Positions 26,713 through 34,970 of a stretch of DNA of 64,000 nt are shown here, in pieces. Under the pieces are notes generated by a model, which had not been told where the DNA came from, searched no databases, and saw nothing but the letters and a program-made list of their open reading frames with translations. The position numbers and the translations under genes are program-made. Origin of the DNA: Octadecabacter sp. B2R22. Its GTDB lineage: Bacteria > Pseudomonadota > Alphaproteobacteria > Rhodobacterales > Rhodobacteraceae. The stretch lies in contig NZ_JAHKQJ010000010.1 in NCBI RefSeq assembly GCF_018861045.1, positions 372,001 to 436,000 of the forward strand, read 5' to 3'. Numbering within the stretch: position 1 is the first letter of the stretch; each line of letters opens with the position of its first letter.

Positions 26713-28245
26713 ATGACCAAATCCGTACCAATCATTGCCGCAAAACACCCTGCCAAGGTCGATCTTGAAAAGGGGAAGGATTATTATTGGTGTCAGTGTG
26801 GCATGTCCAAAAGCCAGCCGTTTTGTGATGGGTCTCATGCCGGAACCGACACAACGCCTCTCAAGTTCACCGCTGAAGAAACGGGTAGTGCGGCGCTATG
26901 TCAGTGCAAGGCGACAGCGAACGGTCCATTCTGCGATGGAACACATGCCAGCCTTGGCGATTTGGCAGCCGGTGATCCATCCCCAAAGCCGAAATCGGAC
27001 GTCCCAACGGCTAACCCAACCCCAGAGGAACCGACAGTCGCCCGTATTCATGCGCTGGCGCGTGACGGGCTTTCCAAATTGGGCCACCACGGTGAGATGG
27101 GTTCGATGGGCGTGCCTCGTAAAGACCTGCCGCATTGGGATGACATTCAGGTATTGCCCGCACAAATGGCCCGCAAACCATTGCTGGACCACGTTCCGGT
27201 AACGACTTCCGTGACCATCGGCCCGCGTGCCGCGAAACCCTTGCAACTCGACATCCCACTGTTTGTCTCCGACATGAGCTATGGGGCTTTGTCGGAAGAG
27301 GCGAAGACCGCACTTTCGCGTGGCGCACAGATGGCAGGCACGGGTATTTGTTCCGGCGAAGGCGGCATGTTGCCTGAAGAACAGGCCGAGAATAGTCGCT
27401 ATTTTTATGAACTCGCGTCCGCGAAGTTTGGCTGGGACCTAGACCTAGTCGCCCGTGTTCAAGCGTTCCACTTCAAAGGCGGCCAAGGTGCCAAAACAGG
27501 CACTGGTGGGCATCTTCCGGGTGAAAAAGTGCAAGGTAAGATTGCGGAAGTCCGTGGATTAGAACCCGGCCAGGCCGCAATTTCCCCCTCGACCTTCGCT
27601 GATCTGGAAACGCCCGCAGACTTCAAACGCATTGCGGATCAAGTGCGCGAACGCTCCGGCGGCATTCCCATAGGTTTTAAACTGTCCGCCAACCACATCG
27701 AAGACGACATCGACTTTGCCTTGGAAGCAAGTGCGGACTACATCATTTTAGACGGGCGCGGCGGTGGAACCGGGGCGGCCCCGTTGATTTTCCGCGACCA
27801 TATCTCGGTCCCGACAATACCTGCCCTTGCGCGTGCCCGTGCGCATCTCGATGCCAAAACAGGTCGCGAAGTCTCCCTTGTCATAACGGGTGGTCTGCGC
27901 GTCGCCGAAGACTTTGTGAAAGCGATGGCAATGGGTGCAGATGCCGTCGCGGTCAGCAATTCCGCCATGCAAGCTGTCGGTTGCATCGCCGCCCGAATGT
28001 GTAATTCCAACAATTGTCCCGTCGGTGTTGCGACGCAAAAACCAGAGCTTCGCAAACGGCTTGATGTGCAGGTAGGTGCTGAACGTTTGTCGCGGTATTT
28101 CGGAGCCAGCGTGGAAATGATGCAAGTCCTCGCACGGGCCTGTGGACATGCGTCGTTGAGCGATCTGAATGAACGTGACATCACGACATGGAAACGAGAA
28201 ATGGCGGATCTTTCCGGGGTCCGGTTTGCTGGCGTTAAACGGTAA
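26713..28245 (+). CDS. Fusion of two CDGSH iron-sulfur motifs with an FMN-binding glutamate-synthase domain
   Basis: 510 residues. Residues 27-42 (C27, C29, C38, H42) and 63-78 (C63, C65, C74, H78) are two CDGSH motifs, each expected to bind a [2Fe-2S] cluster. From about residue 130 onward comes the glutamate synthase central domain: the MSYGALSEEAKTALSRGA start, GGRGGGTGAAP, the FMN-binding ITGGLR and the 3Fe-4S-type cysteines in CIAARMCNSNNCPVGVATQ. There is no amidotransferase domain, so this is a GltB2-like oxidoreductase with a built-in electron-transfer head. Substrate unknown. Confidence 0.9.
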   Translation: MTKSVPIIAAKHPAKVDLEKGKDYYWCQCGMSKSQPFCDGSHAGTDTTPLKFTAEETGSAALCQCKATANGPFCDGTHASLGDLAAGDPSPKPKSDVPTANPTPEEPTVARIHALARDGLSKLGHHGEMGSMGVPRKDLPHWDDIQVLPAQMARKPLLDHVPVTTSVTIGPRAAKPLQLDIPLFVSDMSYGALSEEAKTALSRGAQMAGTGICSGEGGMLPEEQAENSRYFYELASAKFGWDLDLVARVQAFHFKGGQGAKTGTGGHLPGEKVQGKIAEVRGLEPGQAAISPSTFADLETPADFKRIADQVRERSGGIPIGFKLSANHIEDDIDFALEASADYIILDGRGGGTGAAPLIFRDHISVPTIPALARARAHLDAKTGREVSLVITGGLRVAEDFVKAMAMGADAVAVSNSAMQAVGCIAARMCNSNNCPVGVATQKPELRKRLDVQVGAERLSRYFGASVEMMQVLARACGHASLSDLNERDITTWKREMADLSGVRFAGVKR

Positions 28246-28444
28246 GCCTGTTGAGGCGATAGCCGTTTAAGCGGTCATTCATGTGTTCTGCAGCATCGGG
28301 GGCTCTGGGCTCGACGCCGCCTTTTGCTTACGCAGAAACACTTGGTGGCGCATCCACGGCGAAGCCGACATTAGTTTTCAGGTTATAATACTCTGTCAGC
28401 GCTATGTTGATGTTTGGGCTGGAGGGTTGGATGGAGGGCAAATC

Positions 28445-29077
28445 ATGCCAAGCGTCCAACTTCCCGCCGTCGCCCCGAAACGCAGAGCTTGGAACAAGGG
28501 GCGCCTTGTCGGACAAAAGCGTCCACTACTTCCCAAGCAAGTCTGGGCCATCCGCGCGCGCTTAGAACTCGCGGGCAATCTTCGCGATCTAGCTTTGTTT
28601 AACGTCGCAATCGACAGCAAATTGCGCGGTTGCGACTTGGTCGCGCTCAAGGTCGGTGATCTTATCAGGGATGACCGGGTGCGAGAACGCGTGTCGGTCG
28701 TTCAAAGCAAAACGAACAAGCCTGTGCAGTTTGAACTGGCTGAAAACACGCGAGAAACAGTGTCCAGCTGGATCAGATCGCCGGAAATGATCGGATGCCA
28801 ATTCATATTCCCTAGTCGTTTCCACGATCGCCCACACATATCAACACGCCAATATGGGCGTTTGGTTCGGGACTGGGTTGTTTCCATCGGGTTAGAACCT
28901 AGTGGTTATGGCACCCATTCCATGCGCCGAACAAAGGTGGCGGAAATCTACCGCAAGACAGGCAACCTGCGTGCCGTCCAGCTTTTGCTTGGACATACAA
29001 AGGTAGATAGCAACGTCAGATATCTGGGGGTCGAGCTCGAAGACGCGCTGAGCATTTCCGAGCGGATCGACATCTAA
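28445..29077 (+). CDS. Small tyrosine recombinase/integrase
   Basis: About 210 residues from ATG 28445 with GGAGGGC upstream; the frame is open to 28283 but that part is unlike any family. The catalytic set of tyrosine recombinases is complete: R61, K88, H157-x-x-R160, H183 and Y192 (RYLGVE). The N-terminal SAM-like DNA-binding domain is very short, so this is a stand-alone catalytic-domain type seen in many proteobacteria, not a phage integrase. No attachment sites or cargo were found, so its target is unknown. Confidence 0.85.
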   Translation: MPSVQLPAVAPKRRAWNKGRLVGQKRPLLPKQVWAIRARLELAGNLRDLALFNVAIDSKLRGCDLVALKVGDLIRDDRVRERVSVVQSKTNKPVQFELAENTRETVSSWIRSPEMIGCQFIFPSRFHDRPHISTRQYGRLVRDWVVSIGLEPSGYGTHSMRRTKVAEIYRKTGNLRAVQLLLGHTKVDSNVRYLGVELEDALSISERIDI

Positions 29078-29083
29078 GAACCT

Positions 29084-29109
29084 TGACGAACGGCTCCTGC
29101 CGTTCGTCA
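29084..29109 (+). terminator. Terminator after the recombinase gene
   Basis: TGACGAACGG (29084-29093) pairs perfectly with CCGTTCGTCA (29100-29109), directly after the stop and followed by TTTCG. Confidence 0.65.
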
Positions 29110-29210
29110 TTTCGAAGCGGTCACGGCCGCTTGATAACTCTTACGGCAGTGCTGAGCCCTATCTGTGAATTCAGTTTCCAAGCTGCGCGCGCCTCATCAA
29201 AAGTATCCAA

Positions 29211-30107
29211 TCACAATTGGTCAAGTAAGTGGTCTCTCAGGCGCGCGAACGATGGCTTGTCGAGAAGCTCTTCGCGGTAAACAAGGTAGTATCCAAAGCC
29301 ATCCCGAGTGATTGGCGTGCCGACGCGAACGATAGCGCCTGATGCGACCAGATCATCCTCTAACCCCATCGTTCCAATGCCTATACCTTCGCCCGCACTT
29401 ACCAAGTCAAGCATCGTCGGGTAACTGCCGATCTTGGAAATTTGACCGCGATCCGGCAAGGACTGTCCTGTTAATTCACACCAAACGGACCAAGTGACCC
29501 AGCCTACATCATGCGGGTCGCCATGATCAAAAATGAGACGCGGATCAAGTGTCGCCAGTGGCGCATCGGGATCAAATTCCGGATGCTGATCCAAAAACTT
29601 GGGTGCTACGATAATCTGGCAGTGTTCGCGGAACAGCAGATCTGCGCAATTCACACCAAAAGATCCACGACCAAAGCGGATCGAAAAATCGACAGACGGG
29701 TCATCGAAGGCGCGGTAATCATCGGCGGTCAGGAAGTTTACCGTGGCCTCCGACGCCATGCGCAGCGCGCTGATCTTTGGCATCAACCACAGATGTGCAA
29801 TGCCAAAGGACGCACCGACAACCAATTCATCTTTGCCGACGCGTGTTGCATCCCGAATGCCAAGTTCAAGTCGGTCCAGAAGGGTTGTCGCGAGATCCGA
29901 CAAAACGGCACCTTCACGGGTCAACTGGACAACACTGCCGTTGCGGCGAAACAACGGTGAGCCGATCCAGTCTTCCAGCCGTGCCACATGCCGGGTGACG
30001 GCGGGTTGGGCGACAGACAGTTCCTGCGCCGCACGGGTGAAATTGCTATGGCGTGCAGCGGCTTCAAAGGCCAGAAGCGCGTTGAGAGGAGGGAGTTTGC
30101 GCCGCAT
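29211..30107 (-). CDS. LysR family regulator (GcvA-like)
   Basis: 298 residues from ATG 30107 (AAGGCG upstream). N-terminal winged helix: LPPLNALLAFEAAARHSNFTRAAQELSVAQPAVTRHVARLEDWIG (about 4-48), the GcvA/AmpR-like version. The C-terminal substrate-binding domain follows. It is divergent from the three-gene operon starting at 30217 and separated from it by TGTGATA-N9-TATCACA, so it most likely controls that operon. Longer frames upstream run through the operator. Confidence 0.9.
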   Translation of the reverse strand: MRRKLPPLNALLAFEAAARHSNFTRAAQELSVAQPAVTRHVARLEDWIGSPLFRRNGSVVQLTREGAVLSDLATTLLDRLELGIRDATRVGKDELVVGASFGIAHLWLMPKISALRMASEATVNFLTADDYRAFDDPSVDFSIRFGRGSFGVNCADLLFREHCQIIVAPKFLDQHPEFDPDAPLATLDPRLIFDHGDPHDVGWVTWSVWCELTGQSLPDRGQISKIGSYPTMLDLVSAGEGIGIGTMGLEDDLVASGAIVRVGTPITRDGFGYYLVYREELLDKPSFARLRDHLLDQL

Positions 30108-30120
30108 GAACGTATCGCCT

Positions 30121-30143
30121 TGTGATAACAAAAAGGTATCACA
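30121..30143. promoter_or_regulatory. LysR-type operator between the divergent genes
   Basis: TGTGATA (30121-30127) and TATCACA (30137-30143) are perfect inverted repeats with a 9-base spacer, between the LysR gene and the HD-domain operon. Confidence 0.6.
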
Positions 30144-30216
30144 ACATTCCACTTTTGTGGATCGCGGTAAAGCCGATTGATCTGCATAGTTTTGCAAAGC
30201 CAGTGGGAGACGAACA

Positions 30217-30840
30217 ATGGAAAAAGTCGCGTTCACGCAGATGAAAGACGGCACGAAAGAGGAATACGATTTCCTCACCGAACATGAGACGGACTATGCC
30301 AAGGACACGGCGAAGCGGCTTATGAAAGCGATGGTAGAACTGGACGAAGGCCTATCAGGCTACCTCGTCACGCGGCTGGGCCATTCGTTGCAATCCGCGA
30401 CGCGTGCGTGGCGGGACGGTGCGGATATCGACTGGGTCGTCTCCACGCTGCTCCATGATATTGGCGACATATACGCCCCCTATAACCATGATGAATACGC
30501 GGCGACCATTCTGCGCCCGTTTGTGCGCGAACAATGTGCATGGTGCGTTCAGACCCATGGGGATTTCCAGATGATCTATTACGGGCATCACGTTGGCGGC
30601 GACCCCAACAAGCGCGATCGGTTCAAAGATAGCCCCTTTTTCGACGATTGCGCGGTGTTTTGCGAACGCTGGGATCAGGCGAGTTTTGATCCTGAGTATG
30701 ACAACCTGCCACTCTCGTTCTTTGCGCCGATGGTCGAAGAGGTGTTTGCGCGCACGCCCTATGATCCAGATGTGATAAAGGCCGGCGTTCGCGCGCCGTT
30801 GGCAGATGCGGGTGTGGCCGCAAGCCGCGCTGCCGCCTAG
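30217..30840 (+). CDS. HD-domain protein resembling PhnZ/TmpB mixed-valent diiron oxygenases
   Basis: 207 residues. HD-fold metal residues appear in GHSLQSATRA, LLHDIGDIYAPYNHDEYAA (about 85-103), QTHGDFQMIYYGHHVGG, and the C-terminal CERWDQASFDPEYD. The last block and the GHSLQSATRA start are what I remember for TmpB/PhnZ-like oxygenases, which cleave or oxidise hydroxyphosphonates using a mixed-valent diiron centre. No phosphonate genes lie nearby, so the substrate may differ; phosphohydrolase activity is an alternative. It is the first gene of an operon with a sterol desaturase and a PanB-like gene. Confidence 0.75.
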   Translation: MEKVAFTQMKDGTKEEYDFLTEHETDYAKDTAKRLMKAMVELDEGLSGYLVTRLGHSLQSATRAWRDGADIDWVVSTLLHDIGDIYAPYNHDEYAATILRPFVREQCAWCVQTHGDFQMIYYGHHVGGDPNKRDRFKDSPFFDDCAVFCERWDQASFDPEYDNLPLSFFAPMVEEVFARTPYDPDVIKAGVRAPLADAGVAASRAAA

Positions 30841-30858
30841 CCCCTCGGAAATGTACCT

Positions 30859-31860
30859 ATGACCGACCGTCCCGAAACACCGCCCCGCACCCCGCGCCGT
30901 ATCTGGAACTTTACGCCTGCGCTGCCGTTGCAGCTTGCCCCCTATTGGGATTGGCCGCTGCGTCCGCTCGCGTCACTGGTTTACCTTCTCAAAAGCTGGA
31001 ATCCAGTCGGGATGCGGCTCATGTTCCTTGCGCTTGCCGTGATCGTTTGGGCGTTCTTCACCCCCGAAATATCGCGTGCCCAAACGGTGCAATTCGATTG
31101 GGTGTTCGAAGTTTGGCTGCGCAATGTTATCTTGTTGACCGCTGTTGCCGGCGGGCTCCATTTGCTGCTCTGGCGGTTTGCAACGCAGGGCGACGACTAC
31201 CGCTATGACATGCGACCCATGATGAAAGGGGCCAAGGTTTTTTGGTTCAAAAATCAGGTCTGGGACAACATGTTCTGGTCCTATGTTGCCCTGCACTTCT
31301 GGACGTTCTTTGAATGCCTGATGTGGTATTCTTACGCGAATGGTTGGGCGCGCATGATCACGTTTGACAATAATCCGGTCTGGTTCGTCCTGCTGATCGT
31401 GTTGATCCCAATCTATGCGGGCCTGTATTTCTATGCGCATCACCGCGTGCTGCACATGGGGTTTATGTATCGCCACGTGCATTCATGGCACCACCGCAAC
31501 ATCAATACCGGCCCATGGTCCGGCCTTGCAATGCATCCGGTCGAAAGCTTTATCCTGATGACCGATGTGCTGATCTTTCTGCTGATCCCTGCGCATCCCA
31601 TCCATATCCTGTTCATGATGTTCCATCACGGGATCGGTGCGCCCACTTCCCACGCGGGATTCGAAAAGGTAAAGCTGGGACGCGGTATGGACATCGAAGT
31701 CGGTGACTTCTTTCACCAGCTTCACCACCGATTTTTCGACTGCAACTATGGAACGGGGGAAACGCCTTGGGACAAATGGTTCGGGACCTTCCATGACGGC
31801 TCGCCCGAGGGGAACGCTTTGGTCAAAGAACGGCGTCGTAAAATCTGGTCCAGCCAGTAG
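30859..31860 (+). CDS. Sterol desaturase / fatty acid hydroxylase family membrane protein
   Basis: 333 residues with about four to five membrane helices. The diiron histidine clusters of the family are present: HHRVLH (about 194-199), HSWHH (about 207-211), and the later HQLHH (about 289-293). Such integral-membrane enzymes hydroxylate or desaturate lipids with O2. It lies 18 bases after the HD gene and 11 bases before the PanB-like gene, in one operon. The substrate is unknown; a lipid-like intermediate is suggested by the family. Confidence 0.88.
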   Translation: MTDRPETPPRTPRRIWNFTPALPLQLAPYWDWPLRPLASLVYLLKSWNPVGMRLMFLALAVIVWAFFTPEISRAQTVQFDWVFEVWLRNVILLTAVAGGLHLLLWRFATQGDDYRYDMRPMMKGAKVFWFKNQVWDNMFWSYVALHFWTFFECLMWYSYANGWARMITFDNNPVWFVLLIVLIPIYAGLYFYAHHRVLHMGFMYRHVHSWHHRNINTGPWSGLAMHPVESFILMTDVLIFLLIPAHPIHILFMMFHHGIGAPTSHAGFEKVKLGRGMDIEVGDFFHQLHHRFFDCNYGTGETPWDKWFGTFHDGSPEGNALVKERRRKIWSSQ

Positions 31861-31871
31861 GGAGTTTATCA

Positions 31872-32696
31872 ATGAAGAACATCTACACCTTCGGGCGCAA
31901 GCCCGCGCAGCGCAACTATACCGTCGCAGACCTGATCGCGCTCAAGGGGTCGGGCAAGCGGCTGACCATGTGCAATCCAGCAACAGAGGCCGAGTTCAAG
32001 GCCTGCGTCGAGGCTGATATTGACCTGCTGACGGTCTGGGATGTGCATCTGGAAATGACCCGTCAGATTGCGCCAACCCATTTTGCAGGCACCGCAATGA
32101 ACTGGGGCCAATTTGCGACCAACGACGAAATTCTGCGCCACGCCATCGGGTGTATGGAAGCAGGCGCGGACATGTATTTCACAAACCGCAGCTTTGATGT
32201 GGTCGAGATGTTGGCGCGCGAAAGCATCCCAGTTCAGGTGCATATGGGCCTCGTGCCATCGCTGTCACACTGGGCGGGCGGCCTGCGCGCATTCGGGCGT
32301 ACGGCGGATGAGGCGATGCAAATCCTGCGCACGTTCAAACGCTACGAGGATGTAGGAGCCTTCGCCTGCGAGATTGAATGCGTTGCCGAAGATACCTTAC
32401 GTCTGCTCAATGACCGCACGTCGATCGTCACAATTTCACTTGGGTCGGGCAATGCAGGTGATGTGATCTTCCTGTTCATGGCCGATATTTGCGGCGAGGC
32501 CGAGAACCCGCCACGTCATGCCCACGCCTTCCGCGATCTCGCACCCTTGCACCAGCAATTGCACACCGAACGGGTCGCAGCCCTCAAGGAGTTCCAGTCA
32601 GAAGTGCGCGGGATGGCCTTTCCTTACCCAGCTCAGTCGATCAGCATGCGGACAGGCGAATTGGACAAATTGCACGAAGCGCTTGAGAAAGTGTGA
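31872..32696 (+). CDS. PanB-like (ketopantoate hydroxymethyltransferase family) protein
   Basis: 274 residues. The start YTVADLIALKGSGKRLTMCNPATEAEFKACVEADIDLL resembles the PanB/PEP-mutase TIM-barrel family, with VQVHMGLVPS (compare the PanB GHxGLxPQ box, here less canonical) and a distinctive HAFRDLAPLHQQLHTERV tail. Several residues of true PanB are not evident, so it is probably a divergent carbon-carbon bond enzyme acting with the HD and desaturase-like proteins, not the housekeeping panB. Confidence 0.7.
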   Translation: MKNIYTFGRKPAQRNYTVADLIALKGSGKRLTMCNPATEAEFKACVEADIDLLTVWDVHLEMTRQIAPTHFAGTAMNWGQFATNDEILRHAIGCMEAGADMYFTNRSFDVVEMLARESIPVQVHMGLVPSLSHWAGGLRAFGRTADEAMQILRTFKRYEDVGAFACEIECVAEDTLRLLNDRTSIVTISLGSGNAGDVIFLFMADICGEAENPPRHAHAFRDLAPLHQQLHTERVAALKEFQSEVRGMAFPYPAQSISMRTGELDKLHEALEKV

Positions 32697-32703
32697 CTGA
32701 AAG

Positions 32704-32723
32704 CTGTTGCGACAGCAGTTTTT
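32704..32723 (+). terminator. Possible terminator of the HD/desaturase/PanB-like operon
   Basis: GCTGT (32704-32708) pairs with ACAGC (32713-32717) and is followed by AGTTTTT. Confidence 0.4.
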
Positions 32724-32859
32724 GATGATGTCAACGGCATCTTGACGCCAGCATAATGTGGACCCCATACCCATCACTATGGACAGCTCGATTGCCCTTG
32801 CTAAGTCTGGTTTTCGTCAGTTGGGAGCGATCGTAGCGAGTGATCGGTTTGGATTCGAC

Positions 32860-33080
32860 CGTTTCTGGCTCGATTGAATGGCTGGTTCAGGGAAACCTGC
32901 TGCATTGCGTAGCTTCTTGTGCTGCACCTGCGAGAGAATGCTGCGTCAGCGAAGGCGGAAAGTCCAAGGTCGGCTTCGGTCCGCGAAGCAGACTTTCAAC
33001 CATCAGAATGCACTCAGAACGGTTTGCTCGTGCAGCGAAGGTCTGCTTAGAGCCCAGATTACAGATTTTCTGCAGCGCCG
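32860..33080. repeat. Degenerate dispersed intergenic repeat copy
   Basis: No gene in 32724-33090. It holds repeat-like segments such as gctgcattgcg, tcggtccgcgaagcagac and, at 33032-33058, GCAGCGAAGGTCTGCTTAGAGCCC, comparable to copies at 24123, 34038 and 50079. Confidence 0.45.
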
Positions 33081-33090
33081 CGAATGTCTG

Positions 33091-33876
33091 CTACTGAAAC
33101 GGTTGCTCGTTCCGGTTCCAAAAGACATGACTTACGTACTCCTTTTTGGAATCATAGATCTCCCCGAAGATTTGAACCCGCTCTTGGGCGTTGGCTGGGA
33201 TTTCGGTCAGCCCAGTTAAACCGCACGCAACAAGATGGGCGAAAAGCGTTTGATTCATCGATAGATAGCCGCCCCAGTCCTCAAGAAGGGGGAATGTTTC
33301 TGACAGGTACTCAAGTGCTCCATGTGTCCAATAAAGTGCGGGGAGAAACTTGCCTGTTGGACCGTCGGACTCTGTATAATCAGGCGCATCCCAATTGCGC
33401 TTTTGTGTCGTAAATATCTTTCGCTTAGGTAAGCACACCCAATAAGTCTCGTTCAAGGGTTTCCCCGTTCTCGCATTTGAAAGCCGCGCGGGGTAAAAAA
33501 GGGCGAGATCAGAGTCGAACGCCTCGATAGCTACTTTTGCTTTAGCGCTGAATATGGGCGTCTTGACCATGAATATATCTGGCAACGAAGCCGATGATTT
33601 CGGTGTAACGGTGACGTCGACAAAAGCGTCGCACAAATCGTCGTCATCCATAAGGTGCCTTACAACTCGGAGTTTGCTTCCTAACCATTCTGGAACGTTC
33701 TCAACAACAAACGTCTTGTTTTCGTTGTCCGGTGTGATCTGTGGCATCTTTAGGATTTGCGGAAACGCTGTGCCTTTCATTGCGTTGGGAAACCGCGCTA
33801 ACGCTTCTTGACCCACAAATAGAACATAATAAGCCGCATCAACCGCTACCCGTCTATGTTCGGCTTTATTGCTCAT
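33091..33876 (-). CDS. Hypothetical protein flanked by repeats
   Basis: 261 residues from ATG 33876 (AAAGGAG five bases upstream); a GTG two codons earlier is possible. It is soluble, with no signal peptide. The shape (DIFMVKTPIFSAKAKVAIEAFD..., then a C-terminal LFAHLVACGLTGLTEIP) faintly recalls immunity-protein families such as Imm11/DUF1629, but I cannot confirm this and no toxin gene is adjacent. It lies alone between two copies of the dispersed repeat, which suggests accessory origin. Function unknown. Confidence 0.6.
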   Translation of the reverse strand: MSNKAEHRRVAVDAAYYVLFVGQEALARFPNAMKGTAFPQILKMPQITPDNENKTFVVENVPEWLGSKLRVVRHLMDDDDLCDAFVDVTVTPKSSASLPDIFMVKTPIFSAKAKVAIEAFDSDLALFYPARLSNARTGKPLNETYWVCLPKRKIFTTQKRNWDAPDYTESDGPTGKFLPALYWTHGALEYLSETFPLLEDWGGYLSMNQTLFAHLVACGLTGLTEIPANAQERVQIFGEIYDSKKEYVSHVFWNRNEQPFQ

Positions 33877-33944
33877 AAACACTCCTTTGATTATTAGGTC
33901 ACGGCGGAAAGCTGGCTCACCGAATTGCTAGGGGTTCGATAGCA

Positions 33945-34115
33945 TAGCGGACATTCGTTACGACCTCTAGCATGGCAGCTTTGGTCCGCAGAGCGGTCAT
34001 CTGTAACGCTTCCAGACGTGCTCAAGTAGATGCACATGCGGCGAATGGCGGCAATGAGCCCAAATCAACCAATGCTGCGTTTTGCTCGAATGACCGCATT
34101 TCCTTTTTTGGCATT
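33945..34115. repeat. Degenerate dispersed intergenic repeat copy
   Basis: Non-coding 33877-34218. It contains gcggacattcgtt, cagctttggtccgc, GCGGCGAATGGCGGCAATGAGCCC (34038-34064) and tcgaatgaccgc. This is the clearest copy of the family seen in this window. Confidence 0.55.
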
Positions 34116-34218
34116 TTCATGCAGAAAGCTAAGAAGTGTAAGCATTCTCTGTCCAAGAGCAGTAGCGCGCCAAGGTGAACTGGTGGAGAATGCCCGATTA
34201 GACTGTGTCAATTCCGGA

Positions 34219-34641
34219 TCATTTAGCTAAAGTTGCCAACAGGATATCAATATTCTCTTCTTGCTGACCCAGAAGGGCAAGCGCCTCGGTTTCAGAATGC
34301 TGGACCAGAGGTACAACAGCATCAACATCAGCCCAAGACCGAACAAACATAGAACTCAAGTCTCGACTAGTGGCAGTCGGTGCGATGTATACGACAAGCG
34401 ATTGCAAACCTGAGTGAGCAAGCCGTTCTGCTTTTCGGGCCTGCATTTCCATAAATTGTACATGATCTTTTTCGAAACCCGTGACTCTGGTCATATCAAC
34501 CAGTTGTTTTTGCCCCGAAGCATAGTCGGGGTGCGAAACATAGGCTTCTGACGCCGTTAGCGTATCATTGACTGAAGCGTAGCCAGAGTATCGAACTACA
34601 ACAAGGCCTCGTTCTGGGAAAATGTTAAACTCAACAGGCAT
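34219..34641 (-). CDS. Conserved hypothetical protein (STAS/SpoIIAA-like fold likely)
   Basis: 140 residues, start ATG 34641. The layout, beta-strand start (VEFNIFPERGLVVVRYSGYA), KQLVDMTRVTGFEKDHVQFMEMQARKAERL and a later LVVYIAPTATSRDL, looks like the small STAS/SpoIIAA-like proteins I associate with Rhodobacteraceae. It has no membrane segments. Function is unknown; a signalling or anti-sigma-antagonist role is speculative. It is a single gene between two repeat copies. Confidence 0.65.
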   Translation of the reverse strand: MPVEFNIFPERGLVVVRYSGYASVNDTLTASEAYVSHPDYASGQKQLVDMTRVTGFEKDHVQFMEMQARKAERLAHSGLQSLVVYIAPTATSRDLSSMFVRSWADVDAVVPLVQHSETEALALLGQQEENIDILLATLAK

Positions 34642-34814
34642 AAATATTTCTAATTATTGATAAATCTTATGTGATCGAGGAGCGATATAGCGATGCCGCC
34701 AGGTAATTTGGTGTCAAAAAATTGACCATTATGGAACGACCCCGAACGCCTCCCATGCCAAATAAGGCAGTTCAACCAACGATCGATTATTGGACCTCTT
34801 CCCAAATAGCCGAC

Positions 34815-34960
34815 ATCGGTGAATTTCCAGCGAACTCACACTTTGTCCGCTCAGCTGCCATCGGCTACATTTATGACGAAGGTCTGCTTTTCACCACTCG
34901 TATCGGCTGTCACTCACGGTCATTCGCTGCATGTGCGCCTTATGTTTCTGTCTTGCATGT
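34815..34960. repeat. Degenerate dispersed intergenic repeat copy
   Basis: Non-coding 34642-34970. It contains ccagcgaactcacactttgtccgctcagctgcc and cacggtcattcgctgcatgtgcg, related to sequences at about 19998-20020 and 24310. Confidence 0.45.
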
Positions 34961-34970
34961 TAACAGACAT

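Noticed and set aside
28445-29077. Tyrosine recombinase as evidence of a prophage
   Set aside because: No phage structural, lysis or replication genes lie nearby, and no attachment repeats were seen.
30217-30840. Calling the HD protein a phosphonate-degrading enzyme outright
   Set aside because: Similarity to PhnZ/TmpB is from memory and no phosphonate uptake or cleavage genes are nearby.
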